The translations under genes and the position numbers were made by a program. The notes under the pieces are model-generated. The model searched no databases. It saw nothing but the letters and a program-made list of their open reading frames with translations, and was not told where the DNA came from. A stretch of DNA of 42,190 nucleotides from a virus: positions 1 to 42,190 of IMG/VR virus record IMGVR_UViG_3300021378_000054. One strand, 5' to 3'. The first letter of the stretch is position 1. Each line of letters opens with the position of its first letter. Shown here piece after piece: positions 25,201 to 33,773 of this stretch.

Positions 25201-28200
25201 CCAAGTTTATCAAGTACTGTAACGTACACAACAGAAGGTGCGGCAGACTTAGAAGGAAAAATATTTTTAGGATTTAACGATACTACTGCAAACGAAACAG
25301 GTATTGTAGCATATGATTCAAACGGAAACTACATTAAGAGTTTCCACTTAGGCGACTATAGTATGTTTGATATGAAGTTTGACAACACAGGTGAAGACGG
25401 TTTATACTTTGCAGTTGGCGGACAGTATGTAAGAAGTGTTACTTCGTATGCTTACCCACAAACACAATTAACATATTCAGGATCAACACCAACTACAGTT
25501 GCTAACGTAAACATTGGCGGTGGTCAAGGTGGATCTGTTAGAATTGCTTTTGATACAGGCGGAGCAACACTAGATCAAGACGCTAATATTACAGTAGGCT
25601 ATAGTTTATTCAGTAGTGGTACTGGAGTTGCAACAGTTGTTGCTAACCAAGGTGTTACAGGTAACCAGCACATTATTGATGTTAACATTACAAGTGGAAC
25701 ATTTGTAAATGCTGAAACTGTAGAGATGAGATCACCACCAACAGTTAACACATATGATAACCCAATTCTTGCAAGAATTAGATTAGATGGCGAAGTTGCA
25801 TGGCAAAAACAATATGCTTCATTAAAAACAGGCCGTTATAAAGCAATTACTCCACTAGGTGATGAACTTTATGCAGTTGGATCTATTGAAACAGTTGCAG
25901 GATCTAATGTATACAACGGTTTGATATCAAGTTTTGATTCAGCAGGTATACATGCATTTAGTAGAGAATTATCAGATAACGATTCAGGTGTAGAACTAAA
26001 CAGTGTTTCCATTGATGGTGTTAACCTTATTATGGCAGGTATGACAAATGGTAACAACGCAGGTTACTTTAACTTTACAAGAACAGGTGGCGGTTTTGGT
26101 ACACTAGATGATTCAAGTGGAGCATACAATTATATTACAGTTACACCTACTATTGAAGATGCAACTATTTTAGATTACAAATTCCATGACATGGACTTTA
26201 GTGATGCAACACTTGCACTTACAGATACAAACGGTGTTGTTGATAACTCACCAGAAAAAGTATTATCGATCCAAGCAACTAGACAAGGTTTTGCTAGTAT
26301 TGGTACAGGTATTAGTTTTGCTGTAGACGGATTAGAAAGACCAATTAAAGATGGTTCGGTAGCATTTATTGATGGAGATAGTGAAACTTACTTTATTATT
26401 TCTACAAGCGGTTACCAACAACCTACATTTACAACTGGAAATGATCCAAATGCTTATGCGTTGATTAATGCTAACAAATCATTCTTACAAGAAGAAGTTA
26501 TTCAATATATTGATGCAACATATCCGTCATTGGTATATGACAAAACATTATGTAGACGTGATACAGGATTAATTATTGATGCAGTATTATTTGACTTAGA
26601 TACAGCATCAAATGGTAAATCAGTTGACGCTGGTTATTCATATTATTCAAGTCCATCTGCAAGATATGCAATTACAACACAAAAAGCAGAAACAGTTGCG
26701 GCAAACACATACTTAAAAACTATTATTGCTAACGTTGTCAACGAAACAGTACCAGCAACAGTACGTGGTACAGTTCCGCAGGTTACAGATGCAGGACTTG
26801 TTAGAGAAGCAGGCTCAGATACTAGAGCACAAACACTTGTACAAGTAGTAATTGACATTATTAACATTGGTAAAGGTTCGGCTCCAGCAAAAATAAACTA
26901 CGGTACATCAAACATTGCTGTTGATCCAAAAGTTCCAAGTAACAAAACACCAGATGAAGGTGCAAGAGTAACAATACGTGAAGCATTTAGTCAGGTACGT
27001 ATGACAGGACATGACTTCTTAGACATTGGTACAGGTGGATTTGCTGATACTAACTATCCAGTTATTATTAAAGCAGACTACGGACAAACACCAAACCAAG
27101 AAGCAGAAACTATTTCGCAAAACGGTGGTAGAGTGTTCTACGTAACCACTGACCAAGATGGTAACTTTAGAGTTGGTGACTACTTTAAGGTTGAACAGGC
27201 CACTGGTAGAGCAACACTATCGTCAGAAGAATTTGACTTAACAGGTTTGAACGAACTACAACTTGGTAGTATTACAGCAGGTAAAACTGGTGCTACTATT
27301 AACGAATTTAGTACAGATCCAAACTTAACAGATATTTCAGATAACAGTGTTCCAACAGAAGGTGCTGTTTACAAGTTTGTTAAATCAGGATTTATGGGTA
27401 CAGACGCAATGGTACTTGCACGTGGTGCAACTAACCAACGTCCAACAGAAACAATTGAAGGTATGTTACGTTACAACAGTACCTTAAAAACAATTGAATT
27501 CTATAACGGTACAGAATGGGCAACATCAGGCGGTGCTGGTCTAAGTATTGTTAGTATTACACCAAACATATTTGATCCAGATGTAGATACTACAATTGAA
27601 ATCTTAGGTGATAAATTTAGTGATCCAACAGGTGTTAAATTTGGTACTATTACAGTTCCACTGAGTTCAGTTACATATGTAAGTGAACAAGAAATTACAG
27701 TACAAACAGGCGCAGGCGTGTTTAGTGGACTAGCGGCAGGTAGATACAATGTAGAACTTACAACTACAAACGGATCTAAATCAACATTACCAAGAGGTAT
27801 TGAAATTGATAATGCTCCTAATGCTAATACACCAGCAGGTAGTTTAGGTAGTTTCCAAGAAACTACAACAGTTAACATTACAAGTGTAACAGCAACAGAT
27901 CCAGATGGTGATACGATTACTTACAGTATTATACTTGATGCAGGAAGTTTATTTGCAGACCAAGGTGGTCCGCTAACAATGAACAGTGCAACTGGTGCAA
28001 TTACAGGTACTTTACCTAGTGTTCCTAGTACAACAACTAAAACATTTACAGTTAGAATGGCTTCACAAGGTACAAACGGTACAGTAAACACTGATGTAAT
28101 TTACTCATTAGAGATTTTACAGAATACTTCACCAACATTTACATCACCAACAGCAGGTACAACACCAGGCGGTGATGATGGTACAACAAGTGATAGTACA

Positions 28201-29349
28201 TACGGTACAACAAGTATCCAACTTACAGCAAATGACCCAGATGCAGGACAAACACTTACTTACAGTGTACAAGCAGATGCTGAAGGTTTATTCAGTAACG
28301 GTCTAAGTTTGAATACAGGAACAGGTTTAATTAGTGGTACAATTAACCATAGTTGGTTGAACAGAGGATACGACAGAACAGGATCAGTAACTATTAGAGT
28401 TACAGACGATGCGGCGTTCCCAGCAAGTGATGATGTAACATTTAATATCAAAGGTAGAACTACTTGGAGATATAGAACTGTTATTAACAGAGGTTACATG
28501 GCAGGTGGATATAGGAGTTCGGTTCCATGGTCAAACGTTAACAGAACAAGTCACTCAAACGATACTTCAAATAACTTAGGTAACTTGATGGATCAACCAG
28601 GTACATATATGGACGGTGGACATAGTGATGTAACAGGATGGTCATGGGGTAACGATCCAAGTTATCCTACTAACTCAAACAGAGGTTGGGCGTTTAACAT
28701 GACAACCGATTCACGTAAGGGTTACAACAATAGTTCGTTGAACATGAGTACTGGACGTAATGACCACGGTGTTTCAAACTACGATACACAGTTTAGTGTA
28801 ATTACAGGTGGCGGTAGTGCTAACACAGACATTATGAATCACTCTACAGAAACTATGCGTACAAACGTTAACAACTCAGGTATAAGTGCAGACTATGTTG
28901 GAGCGGCATGGAGTCAAAGTGCTGGTTATCACTGGAATGGTGGTACACACAGAAGGATTGCATTTAGTACAGAGTCTTGGAGTGGACTGTTTAGTACACA
29001 GGGTACACACTCAAAAGGATTAACAAGTAAGTACGGTTACTACTACATTGGCCCACCAAACAACTCACGTAACTTAGAGAAAGTTAACTCTAGTAATGAT
29101 AGTTCACAAGGAACAATTGGTAACTTCCCGAATGGTCAGAACACACAAGGTGAGCATAACATGCAAATGGGTCAGGATGCAGGATACTCAATTGGTATGT
29201 GGCAGGGTTCAAATGGTCAGGCTAACGACAGTTGGAAACTTACATATTCAAATGATAGTATGAGTAACGGATCAAGTGGACAAAGTGCATTACAACCAAA
29301 AGGCCAGCCTGGATGTTCATCAGGGGCGTGCTTTAGTACAGGGATTTAA
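22204..29349 (+). CDS. Giant tail fibre with carbohydrate-binding-like, cupredoxin-like, beta-helix, propeller, IPT and Ig modules
   Basis: 2,381 residues, the largest gene here. It has seven CBM5/12-like modules (W.G.W...Y..GD.V.YG...Y) within residues 1-530, interrupted after the third by a cupredoxin-like domain (about 158-298; H208 in NNGHPILFS; C275, H278, M281 in YWYCHNHPDM). Then follow a beta-helix (about 564-800, FVSPQGDDTNDGRT), a propeller-like region (about 800-1340), a helical insertion (about 1405-1580, with NKSFLQEEVIQYIDATYPSL and CRRDTGLIIDAV), the shared RMTGHDFLDIGTGGF / GRVFYVTTDQDGNFRVGDYF module, an RPTETIEGMLRYNSTL unit, an IPT/TIG domain, two cadherin-like Ig domains, and a tip of about 290 residues rich in Asn, Ser, Gly and Trp beginning RGYMAGGYRSS, perhaps kelch-like. 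It is a paralogue of the protein at 4867, with extra modules. Probably host-recognition fibre. Confidence 0.8.
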   Translation: MADFNLGRIKFKWRGAWVTGYSYIKDDVVLHGGISYVVKENHTSSNVEGDLSSAKLEKMAGGTEWKGDWVTATVYKRGDIVKYKSNVYIVTEGHTSGANFETSTSTDANLYISGIEYDGEYNNASEYNIGNLITYGNSLYLNIQHTTGNNKPSGTPSTTTYTITVNVDTLGGTGGNRYFVDGTQAPDLAFTEGNTYIFNQDSGTNNGHPILFSRTGNGTHATPAGAVYEEGVEYYLDGQLQLSKTQYLAGFDAATTRQVRITVPQSSPNTLYWYCHNHPDMTEQATDGDWSTITVSESSTYWALVAAGSGWRGAYNSSESYYLQDIVTYGGYLYIAKNDSTGVAPTETNNWDIFATSYNERGTWDNTTVYSAGDVIKYGAKRYIVKQGQTPPVGTTPTTTQYYDVFVEAFEYKGIWQDSTEYYPGDIVLEGGRLWEAQVVHTSTVSNNPSDPASGGGIWSTFLPGMKWNGTYNATTTYYTDDVVEYNLSSYIALRETLGDTPSSSPSDWSLVAQGDASTITTTRGDIVVRGSVGNIPLSIGPAGSYLYSDGTDVKWGAQTPQQDYFVSPQGDDTNDGRTPATAWKTIRHAADTVFNRGQSIIAIASGSYKEQCPIKVGKGIVVEGGGLGAVDVQPDTTNDNGFGVGISDDGSTPNANSDVFQMNNGARLRNIVFRNFSTGSVQACLDPGVGPNDTSVWITSQSPYVQNCTNFTPGGTGMKIDGALHNGGYKSMVANDWTQINSDGIGVHALNDGRSELVSVFTYYCDVGYLAESGGKIRSVNGSSAYGEFAVRADGFSQAETPLTGHIRLATQELNAIQEVQHDVTFNNSFKDSTGDIFAVGHTAPAYSGTNYATFQQASSYMYFARWTGNTLDWQQTLGAPTSDNVGFTGELNCVCEDTAGGYYAAGRIYQNSVYKGFIVKFTRLGEIQWQKVISATDNITGMVHDESQALYIAGNHSTAGATLAKLSNGGVIQWSETINYDGSTTNSIEVVSLAFGRPSLSSTVTYTTEGAADLEGKIFLGFNDTTANETGIVAYDSNGNYIKSFHLGDYSMFDMKFDNTGEDGLYFAVGGQYVRSVTSYAYPQTQLTYSGSTPTTVANVNIGGGQGGSVRIAFDTGGATLDQDANITVGYSLFSSGTGVATVVANQGVTGNQHIIDVNITSGTFVNAETVEMRSPPTVNTYDNPILARIRLDGEVAWQKQYASLKTGRYKAITPLGDELYAVGSIETVAGSNVYNGLISSFDSAGIHAFSRELSDNDSGVELNSVSIDGVNLIMAGMTNGNNAGYFNFTRTGGGFGTLDDSSGAYNYITVTPTIEDATILDYKFHDMDFSDATLALTDTNGVVDNSPEKVLSIQATRQGFASIGTGISFAVDGLERPIKDGSVAFIDGDSETYFIISTSGYQQPTFTTGNDPNAYALINANKSFLQEEVIQYIDATYPSLVYDKTLCRRDTGLIIDAVLFDLDTASNGKSVDAGYSYYSSPSARYAITTQKAETVAANTYLKTIIANVVNETVPATVRGTVPQVTDAGLVREAGSDTRAQTLVQVVIDIINIGKGSAPAKINYGTSNIAVDPKVPSNKTPDEGARVTIREAFSQVRMTGHDFLDIGTGGFADTNYPVIIKADYGQTPNQEAETISQNGGRVFYVTTDQDGNFRVGDYFKVEQATGRATLSSEEFDLTGLNELQLGSITAGKTGATINEFSTDPNLTDISDNSVPTEGAVYKFVKSGFMGTDAMVLARGATNQRPTETIEGMLRYNSTLKTIEFYNGTEWATSGGAGLSIVSITPNIFDPDVDTTIEILGDKFSDPTGVKFGTITVPLSSVTYVSEQEITVQTGAGVFSGLAAGRYNVELTTTNGSKSTLPRGIEIDNAPNANTPAGSLGSFQETTTVNITSVTATDPDGDTITYSIILDAGSLFADQGGPLTMNSATGAITGTLPSVPSTTTKTFTVRMASQGTNGTVNTDVIYSLEILQNTSPTFTSPTAGTTPGGDDGTTSDSTYGTTSIQLTANDPDAGQTLTYSVQADAEGLFSNGLSLNTGTGLISGTINHSWLNRGYDRTGSVTIRVTDDAAFPASDDVTFNIKGRTTWRYRTVINRGYMAGGYRSSVPWSNVNRTSHSNDTSNNLGNLMDQPGTYMDGGHSDVTGWSWGNDPSYPTNSNRGWAFNMTTDSRKGYNNSSLNMSTGRNDHGVSNYDTQFSVITGGGSANTDIMNHSTETMRTNVNNSGISADYVGAAWSQSAGYHWNGGTHRRIAFSTESWSGLFSTQGTHSKGLTSKYGYYYIGPPNNSRNLEKVNSSNDSSQGTIGNFPNGQNTQGEHNMQMGQDAGYSIGMWQGSNGQANDSWKLTYSNDSMSNGSSGQSALQPKGQPGCSSGACFSTGI
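24281..24334 (+). repeat. Near-identical repeat shared with 6521-6574 (copy 2)
   Basis: Second copy of the 54-base stretch in the beta-helix region of the giant fibres. One difference from copy 1. The two are 17,760 bases apart in direct orientation, so homologous recombination between them could delete or duplicate the intervening operon. Confidence 0.75.
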
Positions 29350-29351
29350 AA

Positions 29352-30107
29352 ATGAAATTATTATATTTTGGAAGAGAACAAGAAAACGGTTATATAAAAA
29401 CAATTAAAACTGAGTTTGGTGGAATTATTGCAGAAATTAATGATGCAACATTAGAATTTATCGATTGGTCAAGTTTTATATATGCTAAAAAGTTTACTGA
29501 CGAAGCATATGAAAAAGGTGCAATGAATTCGATGAAGTCCTACAACGAGTTTTGGACTTGTGATCAAACTGGTGAAATTTCCGATACATGGAAACCAACT
29601 AAAACACCAGCACCAGGAATGCCAGACAGAGACCCTGAAGGTAATACATGGGTAAAAACTAAATTACCATGGACAAATTCTGAAGCGGCATGGATTATAG
29701 ATTATGATAAATCATGGATTACAGGAAAAATTGCAACATTTGCATACATGGCATACACTGCAATTGATGTAGATAGAGGTCCTATTGAAAAAGAAACATG
29801 GGATTTACAATATACACAAGCATTATCACATAGATCTACTGGTAGTACAGGTACATTACTTAGATTACTTGCTGACGCAAAAGGTGTAACACCATCTAAT
29901 TTTGCTGATAGTATTATTAGAAATAATGAAGATTATCAAACAAAAGTAGCCAAAGTATTAGCAGTATCTACAAAATTACGCAAAGACTTAAAAAACTGTA
30001 CAACAATAGCACAAGTACAAGCATTTGTTGAAAAGTACTTAGAAGTTGATTATGGTAGAAATGTTGCAGAAGTAACACCAATGCGTACTTTATTCAAGAA
30101 TATCTAG
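29352..30107 (+). CDS. Unknown protein following the giant fibre; possible tail-fibre assembly protein
   Basis: 251 residues, no family recognised with confidence. The N-terminal 120 residues are mixed and Trp-rich (EFIDWSSFIYAKKF, TDTWKP-like, NTWVKTKLPW). The C-terminal 90 residues look helical (TGTLLRLLADAKGVTPSNFADSI ... TKLRKDLKNCTTIAQVQAF), somewhat like domains found in phage fibre-assembly or tail-chaperone proteins. It starts 2 bases after the fibre stop, and in many phages the fibre is followed directly by its chaperone. That role is inferred from position. Confidence 0.65.
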   Translation: MKLLYFGREQENGYIKTIKTEFGGIIAEINDATLEFIDWSSFIYAKKFTDEAYEKGAMNSMKSYNEFWTCDQTGEISDTWKPTKTPAPGMPDRDPEGNTWVKTKLPWTNSEAAWIIDYDKSWITGKIATFAYMAYTAIDVDRGPIEKETWDLQYTQALSHRSTGSTGTLLRLLADAKGVTPSNFADSIIRNNEDYQTKVAKVLAVSTKLRKDLKNCTTIAQVQAFVEKYLEVDYGRNVAEVTPMRTLFKNI

Positions 30108-30111
30108 TCAC

Positions 30112-30119
30112 ATTAAATA
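30112..30119 (+). promoter_or_regulatory. Weak late-promoter-like box ATTAAATA
   Basis: Two mismatches from TATAAATA, 34 bases before the ATG at 30154, in the only gap that separates the fibre operon from the next group. The ribosome binding site AAGGAG at 30143-30148 is strong. Promoter call is tentative. Confidence 0.25.
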
Positions 30120-30153
30120 CTCTGATAACTAATGTTATTAATAAGGAGTTAAC

Positions 30154-30891
30154 ATGTCTGACGAACTATCAAATGATGAAATTATAGACTTTTCGCTAGG
30201 GTTTGACTATGCCTACAGTAAGTACCAAATGGATAGTTATGTTGTTGATACTAATATCACAGACTGGCGTAAAGCAAAGCAATGTTTGATTGAAATTGAA
30301 CATAGAACACAAACTATCGAAGATCGTACATACGATGATAGGAAAAAACAAGCAGAAATTGATATTAAAAAAGAAGAACTAGCACAAGAAACTTCACCTG
30401 CGAAAAAACGTTTATTAGAAATTGAAATTGAAGAATTTGAAAATCATCTTGAACGTAACAAACGTAGAATTGCTGGCGTAATATTAGAACGCGATCGTTT
30501 TTTAAAGAAATTTAAAACATTAATGCCTGACAAAGATGCTATGTTTGATATGGCAAATGATAAAGAAAGTAAAGAGAGAGAATATTGGATTTCACGTATG
30601 GGAAAACAGGCGGCAATGGAAATGCTCTCGTATGGTAAAATTGGTACAGGTAATCTTGAAAGTATTATGCATATGCCTCATGCAGATCAGGATAAAATTA
30701 TCCGCGGAGCATTAGAATATACTAAACAATTTGAAACTGGTATTGTTGCTATCGAAAAAGATGTTGAACAGAAATTAATTAACATGCTAAAAGAAAAGGA
30801 CAATGTAGATATTGTTCCAAAACTTGAGGACACAGTACAAGAAAATGCAAAACTTCTCGATTCCCCTGAATCCAAAACTAGATTACGATAG
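30154..30891 (+). CDS. Coiled-coil protein of unknown function
   Basis: 245 residues. Residues about 45-125 are strongly charged with heptad-like hydrophobics (DDRKKQAEIDIKKEELAQE, RLLEIEIEEFENHLERNKRR), predicting a long coiled coil. The rest is helical and acidic. No signal peptide, membrane segment or catalytic motif. A good ribosome binding site precedes it. It overlaps the next gene by 47 bases in another frame, so it heads the second tailoring operon. Function cannot be assigned; a scaffold or virion component is possible. Confidence 0.7.
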   Translation: MSDELSNDEIIDFSLGFDYAYSKYQMDSYVVDTNITDWRKAKQCLIEIEHRTQTIEDRTYDDRKKQAEIDIKKEELAQETSPAKKRLLEIEIEEFENHLERNKRRIAGVILERDRFLKKFKTLMPDKDAMFDMANDKESKEREYWISRMGKQAAMEMLSYGKIGTGNLESIMHMPHADQDKIIRGALEYTKQFETGIVAIEKDVEQKLINMLKEKDNVDIVPKLEDTVQENAKLLDSPESKTRLR

Positions 30892-32551
30892 TTTTACAAA
30901 ACGATTCATTCCGTTTTTAGAAAAAAATAAAAAGTATATATATGATGTATACTTTACAAGTCGTATACCTCCGTTTGGTCAAGATGCTATGGGTGATGTT
31001 TTTCATCAAGGCGATTGGGGAGCAATTAGCGATAATGCAATTCAAATACAAGAAATAATTGGAATACCTGTTAGTGCAACATTTAATAACATAAATGTAC
31101 CACCAACTATGCAAAACTTACAAACATGGATTAAAAACTTTGCACCGTTATACGAAGCAGGTGTACGTATAGCAACATTACCTCACACTATATGGATGTT
31201 ACAAGGAGCAATTCAAAAAGCATATCCTGAATTACGTGTAAAAAATACAATTTTACGTAATGTACAACGTGCAAACGAAGTTGTAAAACTTGCAGAAGCA
31301 GGTTTTTATTACGTAAATTTAGATAGAGACTTAATGCGTGATAAAGACAAACTTTTAGAAATTAAAGAAGCCAAAGAATACGTAAGAAAAAATATCTGTG
31401 AAGATTTTAAAGTAAGTTTATTGGCCAATGAAGGATGTTGGGGTAATTGCCCTGTACAAGATGAACATTTTGAGTTTAATTTTAGTAGACAAGAAGCAAT
31501 GTCTCCTACTTTCTTTATGGATCCAATATCTAAACCTACATGCCCTAGATGGGATGCCATGGATCCTGCCGCACAATTAAAAGTAGCAAACTTTACTCCG
31601 TGGAGAGAAGACTGGGTAGAACTAATGGATGCCGGTATTGATGTTTTTAAAATGCATGGTAGAGAATCAATTGAAAGATTATGGGAAACAGTAGATTTAG
31701 TTGAACGTTTTGCAAATAAGCAAGATATATTGTTTGATAATTTTAATGAATTTATTGATGTTGGTGATTTAGATAATAAGCCAATCAAAGTATGGCGCGA
31801 TAAAATTAAAAATTGTAAATTTAACTGTTGGAAATGTCATTATTGTGAAGATGTAGTAAGTGCTAAAACAAAGAACAAGTTTATAAGTTCAATTAACAAT
31901 GCTATTGAAAAAAGTATGGATCATACAAGTAAGTTGTCTGAAAATACTTTACAAATTGAAGGATTAACTAGTCATAAGGTTAAACATTTTTTAAATAACC
32001 TATGCGAAACAAAAGATGTAAGATATTTAGAAATTGGTACATGGCATGGTGCAACATTTTGTAGTGCATTAGAAGGAAACAACATACAAGCAGTGTGTAT
32101 TGATAGTTGGCATACTAATGATATAGAACCAATGCGTGAAGTAGATGGATGGCAAGGAAAAGATGGTAATCCATTGAAAATCTTCCAACGTAATATGGCC
32201 AAAGTAAAAGGACCAAACAGAGTATTAGGTTTTAATGAGCCTGTTGAAAGTTTAGACTTGACAAATATTCCACATACTAGTAATATAGTATTTTATGATG
32301 GAGATCATACATATGAACAAACAAAAAACTTTTTATCAAGGTACTATGATAAGTTTGAAGAGACTTTTGTATTAATTATGGATGACTGGAATTGGGTACA
32401 AATACAAACTGCTACTAATGAGCATATAAAAGAGAAAGATTACAAAATATTATTTCAAAAACAACTACAAACTACCGGAGAAGATCCAGATGATTATTGG
32501 AATGGTCTAGGCATATTTGTTTTAAGAAAGAAAAGAGAAAATATTACTTAA
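30845..32551 (+). CDS. Fusion of a U32-like Cys-containing barrel with a SAM-dependent methyltransferase
   Basis: 568 residues from the ATG at 30845 (an in-frame ATG at 30812 would lengthen the overlap). Residues about 15-340 resemble peptidase-U32/UbiU-like TIM barrels: YDVYFTSRIPPFGQDAMG, then AGFYYVNLDRDLMRD and SLLANEGCWGNCPVQDEHF, with C185, C198, C202, C233 and a cluster C324-x3-C328-x2-C331-x2-C334 that could hold an Fe-S centre. Residues about 375-560 are a class I methyltransferase of the Methyltransf_24 type: YLEIGTWHGATFCSAL (E396, motif I), then FYDGDHTYEQ (D485-H488) and VLIMDDWNW. U32-like proteins with Fe-S clusters act in hydroxylation of ubiquinone precursors or rRNA; the substrate here is unknown. 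Stop and the next ATG share a base. Confidence 0.65.
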   Translation: MQNFSIPLNPKLDYDSFTKRFIPFLEKNKKYIYDVYFTSRIPPFGQDAMGDVFHQGDWGAISDNAIQIQEIIGIPVSATFNNINVPPTMQNLQTWIKNFAPLYEAGVRIATLPHTIWMLQGAIQKAYPELRVKNTILRNVQRANEVVKLAEAGFYYVNLDRDLMRDKDKLLEIKEAKEYVRKNICEDFKVSLLANEGCWGNCPVQDEHFEFNFSRQEAMSPTFFMDPISKPTCPRWDAMDPAAQLKVANFTPWREDWVELMDAGIDVFKMHGRESIERLWETVDLVERFANKQDILFDNFNEFIDVGDLDNKPIKVWRDKIKNCKFNCWKCHYCEDVVSAKTKNKFISSINNAIEKSMDHTSKLSENTLQIEGLTSHKVKHFLNNLCETKDVRYLEIGTWHGATFCSALEGNNIQAVCIDSWHTNDIEPMREVDGWQGKDGNPLKIFQRNMAKVKGPNRVLGFNEPVESLDLTNIPHTSNIVFYDGDHTYEQTKNFLSRYYDKFEETFVLIMDDWNWVQIQTATNEHIKEKDYKILFQKQLQTTGEDPDDYWNGLGIFVLRKKRENIT

Positions 32552-33132
32552 TGGAACAGTACAAACTTATAAAAAACTTTATTGAACTTGAAACAGCACA
32601 TTTCTTATATGAATACTTAGAGTTTAGTACTAAGGTTTATATTGAAGAAGGAGATCCACAAGCAAAAACAGGAGACGAAATGGTTCCTGGATGCTTAGGC
32701 CCAAGAAGCGGAGACCTAACATTTGATGCCTTTCTAAATTTTATGCATAAAAAAGTAGAAGGATTGACTGGTTTATCATTGTTTCCAACATATACATATG
32801 CACGTTTGTATACTACTGGAAATGCTATGCCTAAGCATAGGGATAGGCCTGCATGTGAATATAGTTTAACTGTAAAATTACGTGATAACGGAAAAGGTAA
32901 TTGGCCTATTGTTATTGAAGATAAAGAAGTGTTTTTAGAAGATGGAGATGCTGTTTTATATAAAGGTTGCGAAGTAATGCATTGGCGTAATAAGTGTGAT
33001 ATTGAAGATTATAAATTAGGACAAGTGTTTTTGCATTATGTAGACGCAAATGGCCCTTATGCTGATCAGCGTTATGATGGATATTACGATAAAGGAATCT
33101 TTTTTGAAAAAGATCTTAAGGAATTTCTATAA
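32551..33132 (+). CDS. 2OG-Fe(II) oxygenase, HxD type (prolyl-4-hydroxylase-like)
   Basis: 193 residues. The start at 32551 shares its A with the preceding stop (TAATG); an in-frame ATG at 32497 would overlap the methyltransferase by 55 bases. FPTYTYARLYTTGNAMPKH leads to H96-R-D98, and LYKGCEVMHWRNK supplies H144 and R146. Close in layout to the minus-strand products at 11604 and 14854, which implies duplication and dispersal to opposite strands. Its stop shares a base with the next ATG. Substrate unknown. Confidence 0.75.
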   Translation: MEQYKLIKNFIELETAHFLYEYLEFSTKVYIEEGDPQAKTGDEMVPGCLGPRSGDLTFDAFLNFMHKKVEGLTGLSLFPTYTYARLYTTGNAMPKHRDRPACEYSLTVKLRDNGKGNWPIVIEDKEVFLEDGDAVLYKGCEVMHWRNKCDIEDYKLGQVFLHYVDANGPYADQRYDGYYDKGIFFEKDLKEFL

Positions 33133-33773
33133 TGGAAGTAAATTCTATATGGCCTACTAATGTTGGTATTGCACAACGACCAATTGATGATTGTAATGAC
33201 CATGAAACTATTTACAATTTAATAAAACGTCTTGAAAAAGGCAATAGTATTGATAACGGCGAAGGATTAGGTTATGTAACCGACGAAAGTATTCATCAAT
33301 ACGACGAAATGCAATATCTAAATACCTGGCTTATACAACAAGTACATAATTTTTCTGATAGTATAGGCTGGGACGTTGATATCGACGATATATTTGTTGC
33401 TAATAGTTGGGCAGTGGTAAGCAAACACGGAGCAAGTACACATAAGCCTCATATACATGCAAACACATTATTAAGCACAGTGTATTATTTACATGCACCC
33501 GAAGGTTCTGCACCTTTAGGTCTTTTACAACCTGACGTTAAATGGAAACCGTGGCAACCTGACTTTAAACAACGCACAGTAGACACTGAAGGTGAGTTTT
33601 ATGTTCCTGCTAAAACAGGACAGTGTGTAATTTTTAGAAGTGATATTCCACATATGACAGGGCAAAATAATTTTACAAACACTACAGAGTTACAAGAACG
33701 TATTGTTATACCATATACTTTTAATTTAAAGAATTTAGGTAAAAAATCTAGGGGTAGACATTATGGAATCTAA
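33132..33773 (+). CDS. 2OG-Fe(II) oxygenase, TIGR02466-like (HxH type)
   Basis: 213 residues. It begins with NSIWPTNVGIAQ, the family's opening pattern. HKPHIHANTLLSTVYYLHAP supplies H107 and H109; FRSDIPHMTG supplies H174; R190 is the likely 2OG anchor. It overlaps the next gene by 11 bases. A pair with the following paralogue, so tandem duplication is likely. Confidence 0.8.
   Translation: MEVNSIWPTNVGIAQRPIDDCNDHETIYNLIKRLEKGNSIDNGEGLGYVTDESIHQYDEMQYLNTWLIQQVHNFSDSIGWDVDIDDIFVANSWAVVSKHGASTHKPHIHANTLLSTVYYLHAPEGSAPLGLLQPDVKWKPWQPDFKQRTVDTEGEFYVPAKTGQCVIFRSDIPHMTGQNNFTNTTELQERIVIPYTFNLKNLGKKSRGRHYGI

Noticed and set aside
4867-29349. Fibre beta-helix regions as active pectate or polysaccharide lyases
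   Set aside because: The fold resembles pectin lyase, but I could not identify a catalytic motif; beta-helices are a common structural fold in phage fibres.
30124-30138. Small hairpin (ATAAC-loop-GTTAT) before the ribosome binding site at 30143
   Set aside because: Five A/T-rich pairs are too weak to call a terminator or riboswitch; likely chance.
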